DNA of 64,000 bases from Rhodobacterales bacterium RIFCSPHIGHO2_02_FULL_62_130 (GTDB lineage Bacteria; Pseudomonadota; Alphaproteobacteria; Rhodobacterales; Rhodobacteraceae). Below the pieces are notes generated by a model, which did not search any database, was not told the DNA's origin, and saw nothing but the letters and a program-made list of their open reading frames with translations. Location of the stretch: NCBI GenBank assembly GCA_001828855.1, contig MHZT01000003.1, positions 124,001 to 188,000 on the forward strand. The letters run 5' to 3'. Shown here piece by piece: positions 1-7,609 of the stretch. Made by a program: the position numbers and the translations under genes. How positions within the stretch are numbered: the stretch's first letter is position 1; the number at the start of each line of letters is the position of its first letter.

Positions 1-1
1 G

Positions 2-340
2 CTGGCGGGGCTGGTGTTCTGCGCGCCGGTGATGCTGGCGCTGGGGCACTGGTTTCCGATGACGCTGCCGCTGGATCGGGCCGAAGGCGCGCTTATTGTC
101 AGCTCGGCCTTGCACGGGCTTTTGTATGCGACCTTCGTGTGGCTGGCCTCGAAGGCGGGGGCGGTTTTTGCGTCGCAATCGTCCTACATCGTCACGGCCT
201 CGGGCGTGGTCTGGGCGATGGTGCTGCTGGGGGAGAGGTTCAGCCCTTGGGTCTGGGCGGCGGCGGCGGTGATGCTGGCGGGGATCAGCCTTGTGCAGCC
301 GCGACCTGCCGCAGCTTCCAACAGGCGGCGCGCAGCCTGA
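2..340 (+). CDS. EamA/DMT family transporter, C-terminal part
   Basis: Only the last 112 residues lie in the window; the frame is open back to base 2, so the gene starts upstream. The visible part has three to four hydrophobic segments typical of the second EamA repeat of drug/metabolite transporters, including the conserved end of the fold in which a glycine-rich helix with a Gly-Glu pair is followed by a last membrane segment and a short basic tail. These are ten-helix inner-membrane permeases. The substrate cannot be told from this fragment. The gap to the next gene is about 75 bases. Confidence 0.75.
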   Translation: MAGLVFCAPVMLALGHWFPMTLPLDRAEGALIVSSALHGLLYATFVWLASKAGAVFASQSSYIVTASGVVWAMVLLGERFSPWVWAAAAVMLAGISLVQPRPAAASNRRRAA

Positions 341-416
341 AGCGCGCGGGGTTGCGGGCAGGGGCGGGCATGGTGTAGATGGCCCCATCACCCAATCAGG
401 GATCGGAGTAAGGGTC

Positions 417-1157
417 ATGGCAGGCCATTCAAAATGGGCAAACATCCAGCACCGCAAGGGCAAGCAGGATAAGCTGCGCTCGAAGATGTTTTCCAAGCTG
501 GCGAAGGAAATCACCGTCGCCGCCAAGATGGGCGACCCCGATCCCGACAAGAACCCGCGCCTGCGTCTGGCGGTCAAGGCGGCCAAGGCCGTTTCCATGC
601 CGAAAGACGTGATCGACCGCGCCATCAAGAAATCGGTGGGCGGCGATGCGGCGGATTACACCGAGATCCGCTATGAAGGCTATGGCGTCAACGGCATCGC
701 CATCATCGTCGAGGCTATGACGGATAACCTGAACCGGACCGCGTCGAACGTGCGCTCGTATTTCTCGAAATGCGGCGGCAATCTGGGGCAGACCGGATCG
801 GTCAGCCACAGTTTCGACCGCGTGGGCGAGATCACCTATCCGGCCTCGGCGGGGTCATCCGATGACGTGATGATGGCCGCATTGGATGCGGGTGCGGATG
901 ACGTGGAATCGGATGAAGACGGCCATTTCATCTATTGCTCGGTCGAGGCGCTGTCGGAAGTCTCTGACGCGCTGGAAAAGGCGCTGGGCGAGTCGACGGA
1001 ATCCAAGCTGATCTGGAAAGCGCAAACCCTGACCGAGGTGGATCTGGACACCGCACAGAAACTGATGCGCCTGATCGACATGCTGGAAGAGGATGACGAC
1101 GTGCAGGCGGTGACGCATAACTTCGACATCCCCGAGGATGTAGCGGCACAGCTCTGA
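417..1157 (+). CDS. yebC: YebC/PmpR family regulator (TACO1-like)
   Basis: A 246-residue protein, the usual family length, opening with the hallmark [15 protein letters not shown] and a basic N-terminal domain, followed by the acidic middle and C-terminal domains (EEDDDVQAV near the end). YebC proteins are cytoplasmic; some bind DNA as regulators and others help ribosomes through difficult sequences. The open frame extends to 291, but ATG 417 is chosen because the family starts at MAGHSKW and GGAG lies 8 bases upstream (405-408). In many bacteria it lies beside ruvC; no ruv gene is visible here. A strong terminator follows at 1200. Confidence 0.95.
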   Translation: MAGHSKWANIQHRKGKQDKLRSKMFSKLAKEITVAAKMGDPDPDKNPRLRLAVKAAKAVSMPKDVIDRAIKKSVGGDAADYTEIRYEGYGVNGIAIIVEAMTDNLNRTASNVRSYFSKCGGNLGQTGSVSHSFDRVGEITYPASAGSSDDVMMAALDAGADDVESDEDGHFIYCSVEALSEVSDALEKALGESTESKLIWKAQTLTEVDLDTAQKLMRLIDMLEEDDDVQAVTHNFDIPEDVAAQL

Positions 1158-1161
1158 CACA

Positions 1162-1423
1162 GGTGCGTGAGGATCACGCACCCTACACCCGTTCTGGAAA
1201 CGCGCAGGCCAAGCCCTGCGCGTTTTGCTTTGCGGTTTCATCTTGGCTTAAGTACTCCCGCCGGAGGCTTCCTCTATCTGCGGCCCACCTGCCCCGCGAC
1301 GCGCGGGGCGTTCGACGCTGAAAAGGGTCCACTGAACCCTTTTCCGGGCGCGTCTCACCCTCCGGCGGGGATATTTAGACCAAGATGAAGCCCAAAGGGT
1401 AGGGTGCGTGATCCTCACGCACC
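1162..1423. repeat. REP/BIME-like mosaic locus 1 (mirror-image pair)
   Basis: This intergenic stretch between convergent yebC and argP holds two kinds of dispersed repeat in inverted order. REP-type hairpins GGTGCGTGA/TCACGCACC with 3-base loops occupy 1162-1182 (CTAC foot at 1183-1186) and 1403-1423 (GTAG foot at 1399-1402). Inside them are two copies of a second repeat whose core is CTCCGGCGGGAGTATTT, at 1237-1269 (minus) and 1359-1390 (plus). Between those are a perfect GC hairpin (1291-1309) and an AAAAGGGT/ACCCTTTT hairpin (1321-1343). The yebC terminator is embedded in the left part, and the argP stop codon lies inside the right hairpin. Confidence 0.8.
1200..1233 (+). terminator. Rho-independent terminator of yebC
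   Basis: Perfect 9-bp stem ACGCGCAGG (1200-1208) / CCTGCGCGT (1215-1223), a 6-base loop, then TTTTGCTTTG. It lies 43 bases after the yebC stop. Confidence 0.85.
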
Positions 1424-2314
1424 TTTGGTAAGGGGCAGCAGCACCGTTGCGGCGGCGCTGCGGATGGCGCGGGTGACGGGCTGCAGGGCTTGGGCGGTCA
1501 ATCGGGTGAACTGCCAGTGCAGGGCGACGTCGAGCGGGTGGTCGGGCGACAGGTCGGTCAGGCGGCCTTCTGCAAGGTGGTTTGCCACAAGCGCCTCGGG
1601 GTTCATACCCCAGCCAAGCCCGGCGAGGCTGGCATCTATGAAGGCCTGGCTGGAGGCCATGCGGTGGGTTGGCAGCCCCGCGCGGCGTGGGGGTGGGTTG
1701 GGCAGGCTGGCGGCCCAGAGGTCTTGCAGGCGGTCCTTGTCCGAAAAGGTCAGGGCGGGGGCGGCGGCAAGGGCTTGCGGGGTCGGCCCGTCGGGCATCC
1801 AGCGCGCCATATAGGCGGGGCTGGCGGTGGCACGGTAGCGCAGGCGGCCCAAGGGGAGGGTGTCGCAGCCTTGCAGCGGGCCGGGGTGGGCGGTGATGGC
1901 GGCGGCCACCTCGCCGCGTTTCAGCCAGTCCTGACTGACATCCTGATCGTCGATCACCAGATCGAACAGGAAGCCCTCTGCCGCGGCAAGTGCGGGGATC
2001 ACCCAAGTGGCAAGGCTGTCGGCATTGACCGCGATCCGCAGCGTGGCGGGGCGGGGGGCAAGCTGCGGCAGATCGGTGGCCAGCGCGCGTTCCAACAGCG
2101 TTACCTCGTCATGGTGGCGGATCATCCGCAGCCCCGAGGGGGTGGCGCTGCAGGGTTGGCCGCGCCGGATCAACAGGGTTCCGACGCGCTCTTCCAGCGC
2201 CTTGATGCGTTGCGAGATTGCCGAGGCTGTCACATGCAACTCGGCAGCGGCCAGATCGAAGCTGCCGCGGCGATGGACAGCGGCAAGGGCGGCAAGCTGG
2301 GCGGGATCGAACAT
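1415..2314 (-). CDS. argP: LysR-family regulator ArgP (IciA)
   Basis: A 299-residue LysR-type regulator. An N-terminal winged helix-turn-helix (about residues 2-60, with AAVHRRGSFDLAAAELHVTA) is followed by a ligand-binding domain. ArgP/IciA proteins sense arginine and lysine and activate the exporter gene argO; the divergent argO neighbour makes this assignment strong. ATG 2314 is chosen because the family begins MFDPxQLxAL; the open frame upstream to 2449 reads through repeat sequence. The last two sense codons and the stop lie inside a REP hairpin (1403-1423), so its C-terminus may have been recruited from the repeat. Confidence 0.9.
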   Translation of the reverse strand: MFDPAQLAALAAVHRRGSFDLAAAELHVTASAISQRIKALEERVGTLLIRRGQPCSATPSGLRMIRHHDEVTLLERALATDLPQLAPRPATLRIAVNADSLATWVIPALAAAEGFLFDLVIDDQDVSQDWLKRGEVAAAITAHPGPLQGCDTLPLGRLRYRATASPAYMARWMPDGPTPQALAAAPALTFSDKDRLQDLWAASLPNPPPRRAGLPTHRMASSQAFIDASLAGLGWGMNPEALVANHLAEGRLTDLSPDHPLDVALHWQFTRLTAQALQPVTRAIRSAAATVLLPLTKGA

Positions 2315-2387
2315 GGCTGACCTTTGGGTTGGGGGGCTTTGGCCGTGGTGGATCTGATCGGGTGGGGCGGTAGAGGTGGCAGGAGTC

Positions 2388-2450
2388 TCCGGCGGGAGTA
2401 TTTGAGCCAAGGTGAATGGGCTGGGGTAGGGTGCGTGCTTGTCACGCACC
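2388..2450 (+). repeat. REP/BIME-like locus 2 (half unit)
   Basis: One core repeat (2388-2416, CTCCGGCGGGAGTATTT then GAGCCAAGGTGAA) is followed by a GTAG foot (2426-2429) and the REP hairpin GGTGCGTG / CACGCACC (2430-2437 / 2443-2450). It lies in the argP-argO divergent region, on the argP side. Same order and spacing as the right half of loci 1 and 3. Confidence 0.8.
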
Positions 2451-2513
2451 TTCGCGTGGGGCTGTGCGGGCGTAGCGGGGCGGGGTGCTTCGCGGTTTTT
2501 ACATTAGCATAAC

Positions 2514-2536
2514 TTAATCTATCGCAGAAAGATTAA
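2514..2536. promoter_or_regulatory. Candidate ArgP operator in the argP-argO spacer
   Basis: Perfect 7-bp inverted repeat TTAATCT (2514-2520) / AGATTAA (2530-2536) with a 9-base spacer, in the only AT-rich stretch of this region and 53 bases before the argO start. LysR-type regulators bind such dyads in the divergent spacer. An overlapping ATTA...TAAT dyad is at 2503-2518. Binding is inferred. Confidence 0.5.
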
Positions 2537-2589
2537 CTGGAGGAAAGCGCGCGCGACACCTAGTCCTGCCGGAGAGCAGGAGAACGGTC

Positions 2590-3195
2590 ATGGTCGAGGC
2601 GGCGTTTCAGGGATGGTTGGTGGCACTTAGCCTGATCATGGCGATCGGGGCGCAGAATGCCTTTGTGTTGCGGCAGGGATTACGGCGCGAGCATGTGGGC
2701 GCGGTGGTGCTGGCCTGTGCGCTTTCGGATGCGGTGCTGATTGCGGCAGGGGTGACGGGCTTTGGCCTTGTCTCGGCCCGCGTGCCGTGGTTGGGCGAGG
2801 CGATGCGCTGGGGCGGCGTGGTGTTCTTGCTGGCCTATGGTGCTTTGCGGTTCAAGGCGGCCTTCGCGGGGGGCGAGGCTTTGCAGGCGGGCGCGGGCGA
2901 GGCGGCCCCCTTGGGGCGGGTTCTGGCGACCTGCCTTGTGCTGACCTGGGCCAATCCGCATGTCTATCTGGATACCGTGGTGCTGCTGGGGTCTATCGCG
3001 GCGCAGTATGATCCGCATCGCACGGCCTTTGGCATCGGCGCGGCTTTGGGCAGTTTCAGCTTTTTCACCGCGCTGGGTTATGGCGCGCGATTGCTGGCGC
3101 CGGTCTTTGCCAATCCGCGTGCATGGGTGGTGCTGGAGATCATTGTCGGGCTGACGATGTGGGCCATCGCGGCGGGGCTTGCCTTTGGCGGCTAA
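2590..3195 (+). CDS. argO: LysE-type arginine/lysine exporter ArgO
   Basis: A 201-residue LysE/ArgO permease with about six membrane helices. The start MVEAAFQGWLVALSLIMAIG leads into the family signature GAQNAFVLRQGL, followed by CALSDAVLI and the conserved TWANPHVYLDTV. These proteins export arginine or lysine across the inner membrane and are activated by ArgP. AGGAG (2578-2582) sits 7 bases before ATG 2590. The divergent argP gene and the dyad at 2514-2536 fit the standard argP-argO arrangement. It is followed, with a small gap, by an EamA transporter that may be co-transcribed. Confidence 0.93.
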   Translation: MVEAAFQGWLVALSLIMAIGAQNAFVLRQGLRREHVGAVVLACALSDAVLIAAGVTGFGLVSARVPWLGEAMRWGGVVFLLAYGALRFKAAFAGGEALQAGAGEAAPLGRVLATCLVLTWANPHVYLDTVVLLGSIAAQYDPHRTAFGIGAALGSFSFFTALGYGARLLAPVFANPRAWVVLEIIVGLTMWAIAAGLAFGG

Positions 3196-3214
3196 TGCGG
3201 GTTTTGTCCGGCCC

Positions 3215-4084
3215 ATGTCGCAGAAAACCGATCTTGGACGGCCGCTTGAGGGCGTGCTGTGGATGCTGGCCTCGGGCCTGTCCTTTGTGGGGGTGAACGG
3301 GATCGTGCGCTATCTTGGCACGGACCTGCCTGCGGCGCAGTCGGCTTTCATCCGCTTTGGCTTTGGGGTGTTGTTCCTGCTGCCGGTGATGCCGTCGATG
3401 TTTCGGGTGGGGTTTGCGCCGGGTGCGATGCGGCTGTTTGCGGGGCGCGGCGTGGTGCATCTGGCGGCGGTGCTGTTCTGGTTTTACGCGATGGCGCGCA
3501 TTCCCGTCGCGGATGTGACGGCAATTGGATACCTTAATCCGGTGGTGCTGTTGTTGGCGGGATCGCTGCTGCTGGGCGAGACTTTGACGCCGAGACGGGT
3601 GATCGCTTTGGCGCTGGCGCTGCTGGGGGCGGTGATCGTGTTGCGGCCCGGTCTGCGCGCGCTGCAATTGGGGCATCTGTCGCAAATCGGCGCAGCGCTG
3701 TGTTTCGCGGGCAGCTACCTGTTTGCCAAGCGGCTGACGGCGCTGGCCCCTGCCTCGGTCGTGGTCGCGATGCTGTCGCTGACGGTGACGGCGGGGCTTG
3801 CGCCGATTGCGGCCCTTGTCTGGGTGCCGGTGACATGGGCGCAGACCGGCTGGCTGGCGGTGGTGGCGGCCTTGGCCACGCTGGGGCATTACCTGATGAC
3901 ACGGGCGTTTCGGGCGGCCCCCTTTTCGGTCACGCAGCCGGTGACGTTTCTGCAACTGGTCTGGGCCAGCCTCTTGGGCGCGACGGCCTTTGGCGAGCCG
4001 GTGGACGGCTATGTGCTTTTGGGCGGAGCCATCATTATCGGGGCGATTTCATGGGTCAGTTGGCGCGATGCGGCGGCGGGCTAG
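3215..4084 (+). CDS. EamA/DMT family transporter
   Basis: A 289-residue inner-membrane protein with two EamA repeats, about ten membrane helices. The second repeat has FLQLVWASLLGATAFGEPVD, with the conserved Gly-Glu near the ninth helix. ATG 3215 is preferred over the TTG at 3179, which would overlap argO; homologues start close to MSQKTDLGRPLEG. It lies 19 bases after argO in the same direction and could share its transcript, which suggests another amino-acid or metabolite exporter, but the substrate is not shown by sequence. Confidence 0.85.
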   Translation: MSQKTDLGRPLEGVLWMLASGLSFVGVNGIVRYLGTDLPAAQSAFIRFGFGVLFLLPVMPSMFRVGFAPGAMRLFAGRGVVHLAAVLFWFYAMARIPVADVTAIGYLNPVVLLLAGSLLLGETLTPRRVIALALALLGAVIVLRPGLRALQLGHLSQIGAALCFAGSYLFAKRLTALAPASVVVAMLSLTVTAGLAPIAALVWVPVTWAQTGWLAVVAALATLGHYLMTRAFRAAPFSVTQPVTFLQLVWASLLGATAFGEPVDGYVLLGGAIIIGAISWVSWRDAAAG

Positions 4085-4163
4085 GGCAGCGCGCGCTGTG
4101 GTGTCGCGGCATTAACCGCGGTTTCATAGCTTCGGCCTTCACGGCGTTCCGCGGAGGTTTTGC

Positions 4164-6203
4164 ATGCCCGATAACTCGACGATTCTGTCGCTGCCCCTGA
4201 TCCTGCCCGCGCAGGCGCAAAAGCATGTGACCCATAACGAAGCCCTGCGTATTCTGGATGTGGCGGTGCAGGCGGCGGTCAGCAATCGCAACCTGACCGC
4301 GCCGCCGCTGGGGCCGGTGGTGGGGCAGCGCCATATCATCGCTGCCGATGCAAGCGGGGAATGGGCCGCAAAGGCAGGGCAGATCGCGCTTTTTGCGGAT
4401 GGCTACTGGTCTTATTTCGCGCCGCAAAAAGGCTGGCGGGTGTGGATCGAGGCCGAGGATGCGGTGGCGACCTTTGACGGGGCAGTGTGGAAAACGCAGG
4501 CCGAGGGCGCATTGACGGTGGCGCGGCTGGGGGTTGCGGCCACGCCGGATGTAACGAACCGGCTGGCGGTTTCGGCGCCTGCGACGCTGCTGACCCATGC
4601 GGGTGCGGGGCATCAGCTCAAGCTGAACAAGGCCAGTGCGGGGGATACGGCCAGCCTGCTGTTCCAGACCGGCTTTGCGGGGCGGGCCGAGATGGGAACC
4701 ATCGGGGCGGATGCGTTTGGTATCAAGGTCAGCGCGGATGGGGCCGCGTTCTACGATGCGCTGTTGGTGGCGGGGGCAAGCGGAGTCGTCAGCCTGCCGC
4801 AGGGGGTGGCGGCGGCGGGATTTTCGCTGCGCGATGCGGGTGATCCGGCCAAGCAAGGGGCCTTCTCGGTCGCGGATCTGACGGCGGGGGCGCTGCGGAC
4901 CTATACGCTGCCTGATGTGTCGTCCGAGGTCGCGGTGCTGGCGGGAGCGCAGAGCTTTAGCGGGGCCAAGACCTTTGCCGGCGCGGTGACTGTCTCAGCG
5001 GCCAGTGCAGATTTTGGCACGGCAAGCGGGGTGGCGAATTATGGGCTGGGGGTGGGGGCCACGGTGGCTGCGGCAACCAAGACGGTGAACCTTGGCACGG
5101 GCGGCGTGGCGGGTTCGACGACGGTGGTGACGGTCGGCTCGGGCGTGGCGGGGGCGGAGGGCAGCCTTGTGGTCAACCTGCCGACGGTGACCTTTGCCAA
5201 TACGGTCACGGCGGTGGGCATGACCGAAGCGGCAGTGGTGGCGAAATATCTGGGGCTGGGGGGCGCGTCGGGGGATGCGACGAACCGGCTTTCGGTGAAC
5301 TCTCCGGCGGTGCTGCTGAACAATGCAGGCGCGGGGATCGAGACCACGCTGAACAAGGCGGCGATGGGCGATGATGCCAGCATCGCCTTCAAGACCGGAT
5401 TTTCGGCGCGGGCCTTGGTGGGCTTGCTGGGATCGGATGATCTGGCGGTCAAGGTCAGTGCCGACGGGGCCAGCTATACCACTGCGCTGACGGTCGCGGC
5501 GGCCAGTGGGCAGGTCAGCCTTGCCAAGCCGGTGATCCTGAGCGGGCAAAGCGCAGACCCCGTTGCCCCCGCCGATGGCACGATCTGGCACAACGGCAGC
5601 ACGGGTCAGCTTTGCGCGCAGATTGACGGGCGGGTCAAGGCGCTGGACAGCCAGCAAGATCTGCCGTTCCTGCTGCCGCCGGTGGGGGAATATGTGATGA
5701 CGACAACCGGCTGCGGCGGGGCATCGCTTGCCTCGGCTTTGGCCGGAGCGGCGGGGCGGATCGAGATTTTCCCCTTTGTGCCGCGCGCCAATCTGGTGGT
5801 GGATCGTATGGCGTTCAATGTGACCGTTGCGGCGGCGGGTGCCTTGGGGCGTATCCTGCTTTATGACGCGGATGCCAACGGTCGCCCCGCGTCCCTGCTT
5901 GTCGAGACGGCGGATATGGACTGCGGCACGACGGGGGTCAAAGAGACGGCTGTTGCGCTGACACTGACGCGTGGGCGCAGCTATTGGGTCGGCGTGCGGC
6001 ACAGTGCGACCTTTACGCTGTCGGCTTGGCTGGCCGCTATGAGCCCCGATATCAACGGGGGAACGGCGCCAAATCTGAACGCCCGCAAGGTGCTGCGACG
6101 CACGCTGGCCTTTGGAACCGCCGCACCGGCCAGTTGGGGCTTTACCTCGGCGGAAATCATGGCAGGTGCGCTTGCACCGGCGGTCTGGCTTCGGATGGCG
6201 TGA
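4164..6203 (+). CDS. DUF2793 protein, phage/GTA spike- or fibre-like
   Basis: A 679-residue protein with no signal peptide or membrane helix. Residues about 4-110 match DUF2793 as I know it (LPLILPAQAQKHVTHNEAL, then an aromatic-rich GYWSYFAPQKGWRVWIE). Two homologous segments of about 95 residues follow, at about 121-214 and 362-456, each containing TNRL-V, LNKA-GD-AS, FKTGF and KVSADGA-Y. A beta-rich C-terminal region spans 500-679. DUF2793 proteins occur with phage tails and gene transfer agents of Rhodobacterales, where head spikes and tail fibres bind surface polysaccharide (family knowledge recalled, not searched). No other phage gene is nearby. Repeat content and composition fit a trimeric beta fibre. 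Confidence 0.6.
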   Translation: MPDNSTILSLPLILPAQAQKHVTHNEALRILDVAVQAAVSNRNLTAPPLGPVVGQRHIIAADASGEWAAKAGQIALFADGYWSYFAPQKGWRVWIEAEDAVATFDGAVWKTQAEGALTVARLGVAATPDVTNRLAVSAPATLLTHAGAGHQLKLNKASAGDTASLLFQTGFAGRAEMGTIGADAFGIKVSADGAAFYDALLVAGASGVVSLPQGVAAAGFSLRDAGDPAKQGAFSVADLTAGALRTYTLPDVSSEVAVLAGAQSFSGAKTFAGAVTVSAASADFGTASGVANYGLGVGATVAAATKTVNLGTGGVAGSTTVVTVGSGVAGAEGSLVVNLPTVTFANTVTAVGMTEAAVVAKYLGLGGASGDATNRLSVNSPAVLLNNAGAGIETTLNKAAMGDDASIAFKTGFSARALVGLLGSDDLAVKVSADGASYTTALTVAAASGQVSLAKPVILSGQSADPVAPADGTIWHNGSTGQLCAQIDGRVKALDSQQDLPFLLPPVGEYVMTTTGCGGASLASALAGAAGRIEIFPFVPRANLVVDRMAFNVTVAAAGALGRILLYDADANGRPASLLVETADMDCGTTGVKETAVALTLTRGRSYWVGVRHSATFTLSAWLAAMSPDINGGTAPNLNARKVLRRTLAFGTAAPASWGFTSAEIMAGALAPAVWLRMA

Positions 6204-6212
6204 AAACCGGGC

Positions 6213-6242
6213 AAGGGGCCGCCGCTGCGGCCCCTTCGCGTT
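6213..6242 (+). terminator. Probable terminator after the DUF2793 gene
   Basis: Perfect 10-bp stem AAGGGGCCGC (6213-6222) / GCGGCCCCTT (6227-6236) with a 4-base loop, beginning 9 bases after the stop codon. The downstream T run is short (CGCGTTTG), so termination may be partial. Confidence 0.55.
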
Positions 6243-6298
6243 TGACAGCCCGTGCCTGCCTTCCTACACAAGACGAAAATAAGGCGGGGCAGCGCAAC

Positions 6299-7603
6299 AT
6301 GAAGATTGCTATGATCGGGACGGGCTATGTGGGTCTGGTCTCGGGGGTGTGTTTCTCGGATTTCGGGCATGAGGTTGTCTGCGTCGATAAAGACCCCGGC
6401 AAGATTGACCGCCTGCGCGCCGGTGAGGTGCCGATCTTCGAGCCGGGGCTGCAGGCGCTGATGGCCAAGAATGTCACGGCGGGGCGGCTGACCTTCACGC
6501 TTGATCTGGCCGAAGCGATGGCGGGCGCGGATGCGGTCTTTATCGCAGTCGGAACCCCCACGCGGCGCGGCGATGGCCATGCCGACCTGACCTATGTGAT
6601 GACCGCCGCCGCCGAGATCGGTCTGGCGCTGACGGGCTATGCGGTGATCGTGACGAAATCGACCGTTCCGGTGGGAACCAACCGCAAAGTGGCCGAGGCC
6701 GTGCGCGCGGCCAACCCGGATGCCGATTTCGATGTGGCCTCGAACCCGGAATTCCTGCGCGAAGGCGCTGCGATTGATGATTTCATGCGGCCCGATCGTG
6801 TGGTGATCGGGGTGGAAACGCTCCGCGCGCGCAAGGTGATGGCCGATATCTACCGCCCGCTGTTCCTGCGCGAATTTCCCGTGGTCTATACCGGCCTAGA
6901 ATCCGCCGAGATGATCAAATACGCCGCCAATGCCTTTCTGGCCGCCAAGATCACCTTCATCAACGAAATCGCCACCCTGTGCGAGCGTGTGGGGGCCGAT
7001 ATCATGGATGTGTCCAAGGGCATGGGCATGGACGGGCGCATCGGCAACAAGTTCCTGCATGCGGGGCCGGGTTATGGCGGGTCATGTTTCCCCAAGGATA
7101 CCAAGGCCTTGGCGCGCATTGGCCAGGACTATTCGGTGCCGATGCAGATCACCGAGACCGTGATCAAGGTCAATGAGGAAATCAAGCGCCGGATGATCGA
7201 CAAGATCGAGGATCTGTGCGACGGCAATATGAACGGCAAGATCATCACCGTCTTGGGCGTGACGTTCAAACCCAACACCGATGACATGCGCGAGGCCCCC
7301 AGCCTGACCATCGTTCCGGCGCTGGTCGGGGCAGGGGCCAAGGTGCGCGTCGTCGATCCGCAAGGCCGCCGTGAAGGCGAGGCGCTGCTTCCGGGGGTGA
7401 AATGGGTTGAGAACCCCTATCAGGCGACCCAAGGCGCGCATCTGGTGGTGATCCTGACCGAATGGAACGAGTTCCGTGCGCTGGATCTGACCAAACTGGC
7501 GCGCAAGATGGAAACGCCACGCATGGCCGATCTTCGCAATCTGTATTCGGCGGCCGAGGTCGAGGCCGCCGGTTTCGAAAGCTATCGCGCCGTAGGCCGC
7601 TAG
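6299..7603 (+). CDS. ugd: UDP-glucose 6-dehydrogenase
   Basis: A 434-residue enzyme that oxidises UDP-glucose twice with NAD+ to UDP-glucuronate for surface polysaccharides. It starts with the Rossmann signature MKIAMIGTGYVGLVSGVCF; the middle domain has NPEFLREGAA and the conserved KYAANAFLA; catalytic Cys263 lies in GYGGSCFPKDT; the C-terminal UDP-binding domain has GVTFKPNTDDMREAPS. Length and all signatures are normal. ATG 6299 is chosen because it begins the Rossmann strand; the frame is open much further upstream by chance. With galE nearby, it suggests local production of nucleotide sugars for capsule or exopolysaccharide. Confidence 0.96.
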   Translation: MKIAMIGTGYVGLVSGVCFSDFGHEVVCVDKDPGKIDRLRAGEVPIFEPGLQALMAKNVTAGRLTFTLDLAEAMAGADAVFIAVGTPTRRGDGHADLTYVMTAAAEIGLALTGYAVIVTKSTVPVGTNRKVAEAVRAANPDADFDVASNPEFLREGAAIDDFMRPDRVVIGVETLRARKVMADIYRPLFLREFPVVYTGLESAEMIKYAANAFLAAKITFINEIATLCERVGADIMDVSKGMGMDGRIGNKFLHAGPGYGGSCFPKDTKALARIGQDYSVPMQITETVIKVNEEIKRRMIDKIEDLCDGNMNGKIITVLGVTFKPNTDDMREAPSLTIVPALVGAGAKVRVVDPQGRREGEALLPGVKWVENPYQATQGAHLVVILTEWNEFRALDLTKLARKMETPRMADLRNLYSAAEVEAAGFESYRAVGR

Positions 7604-7609
7604 GCGCGG

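Noticed and set aside
1490-2320. 276-residue plus-strand frame opposite argP
   Set aside because: Translation is Gly-rich with no recognisable domain; argP on the other strand has all LysR features.
4164-6203. Prophage or GTA structural cluster
   Set aside because: Only one fibre-like gene is present; no capsid, portal, terminase, integrase or attachment site lies nearby.
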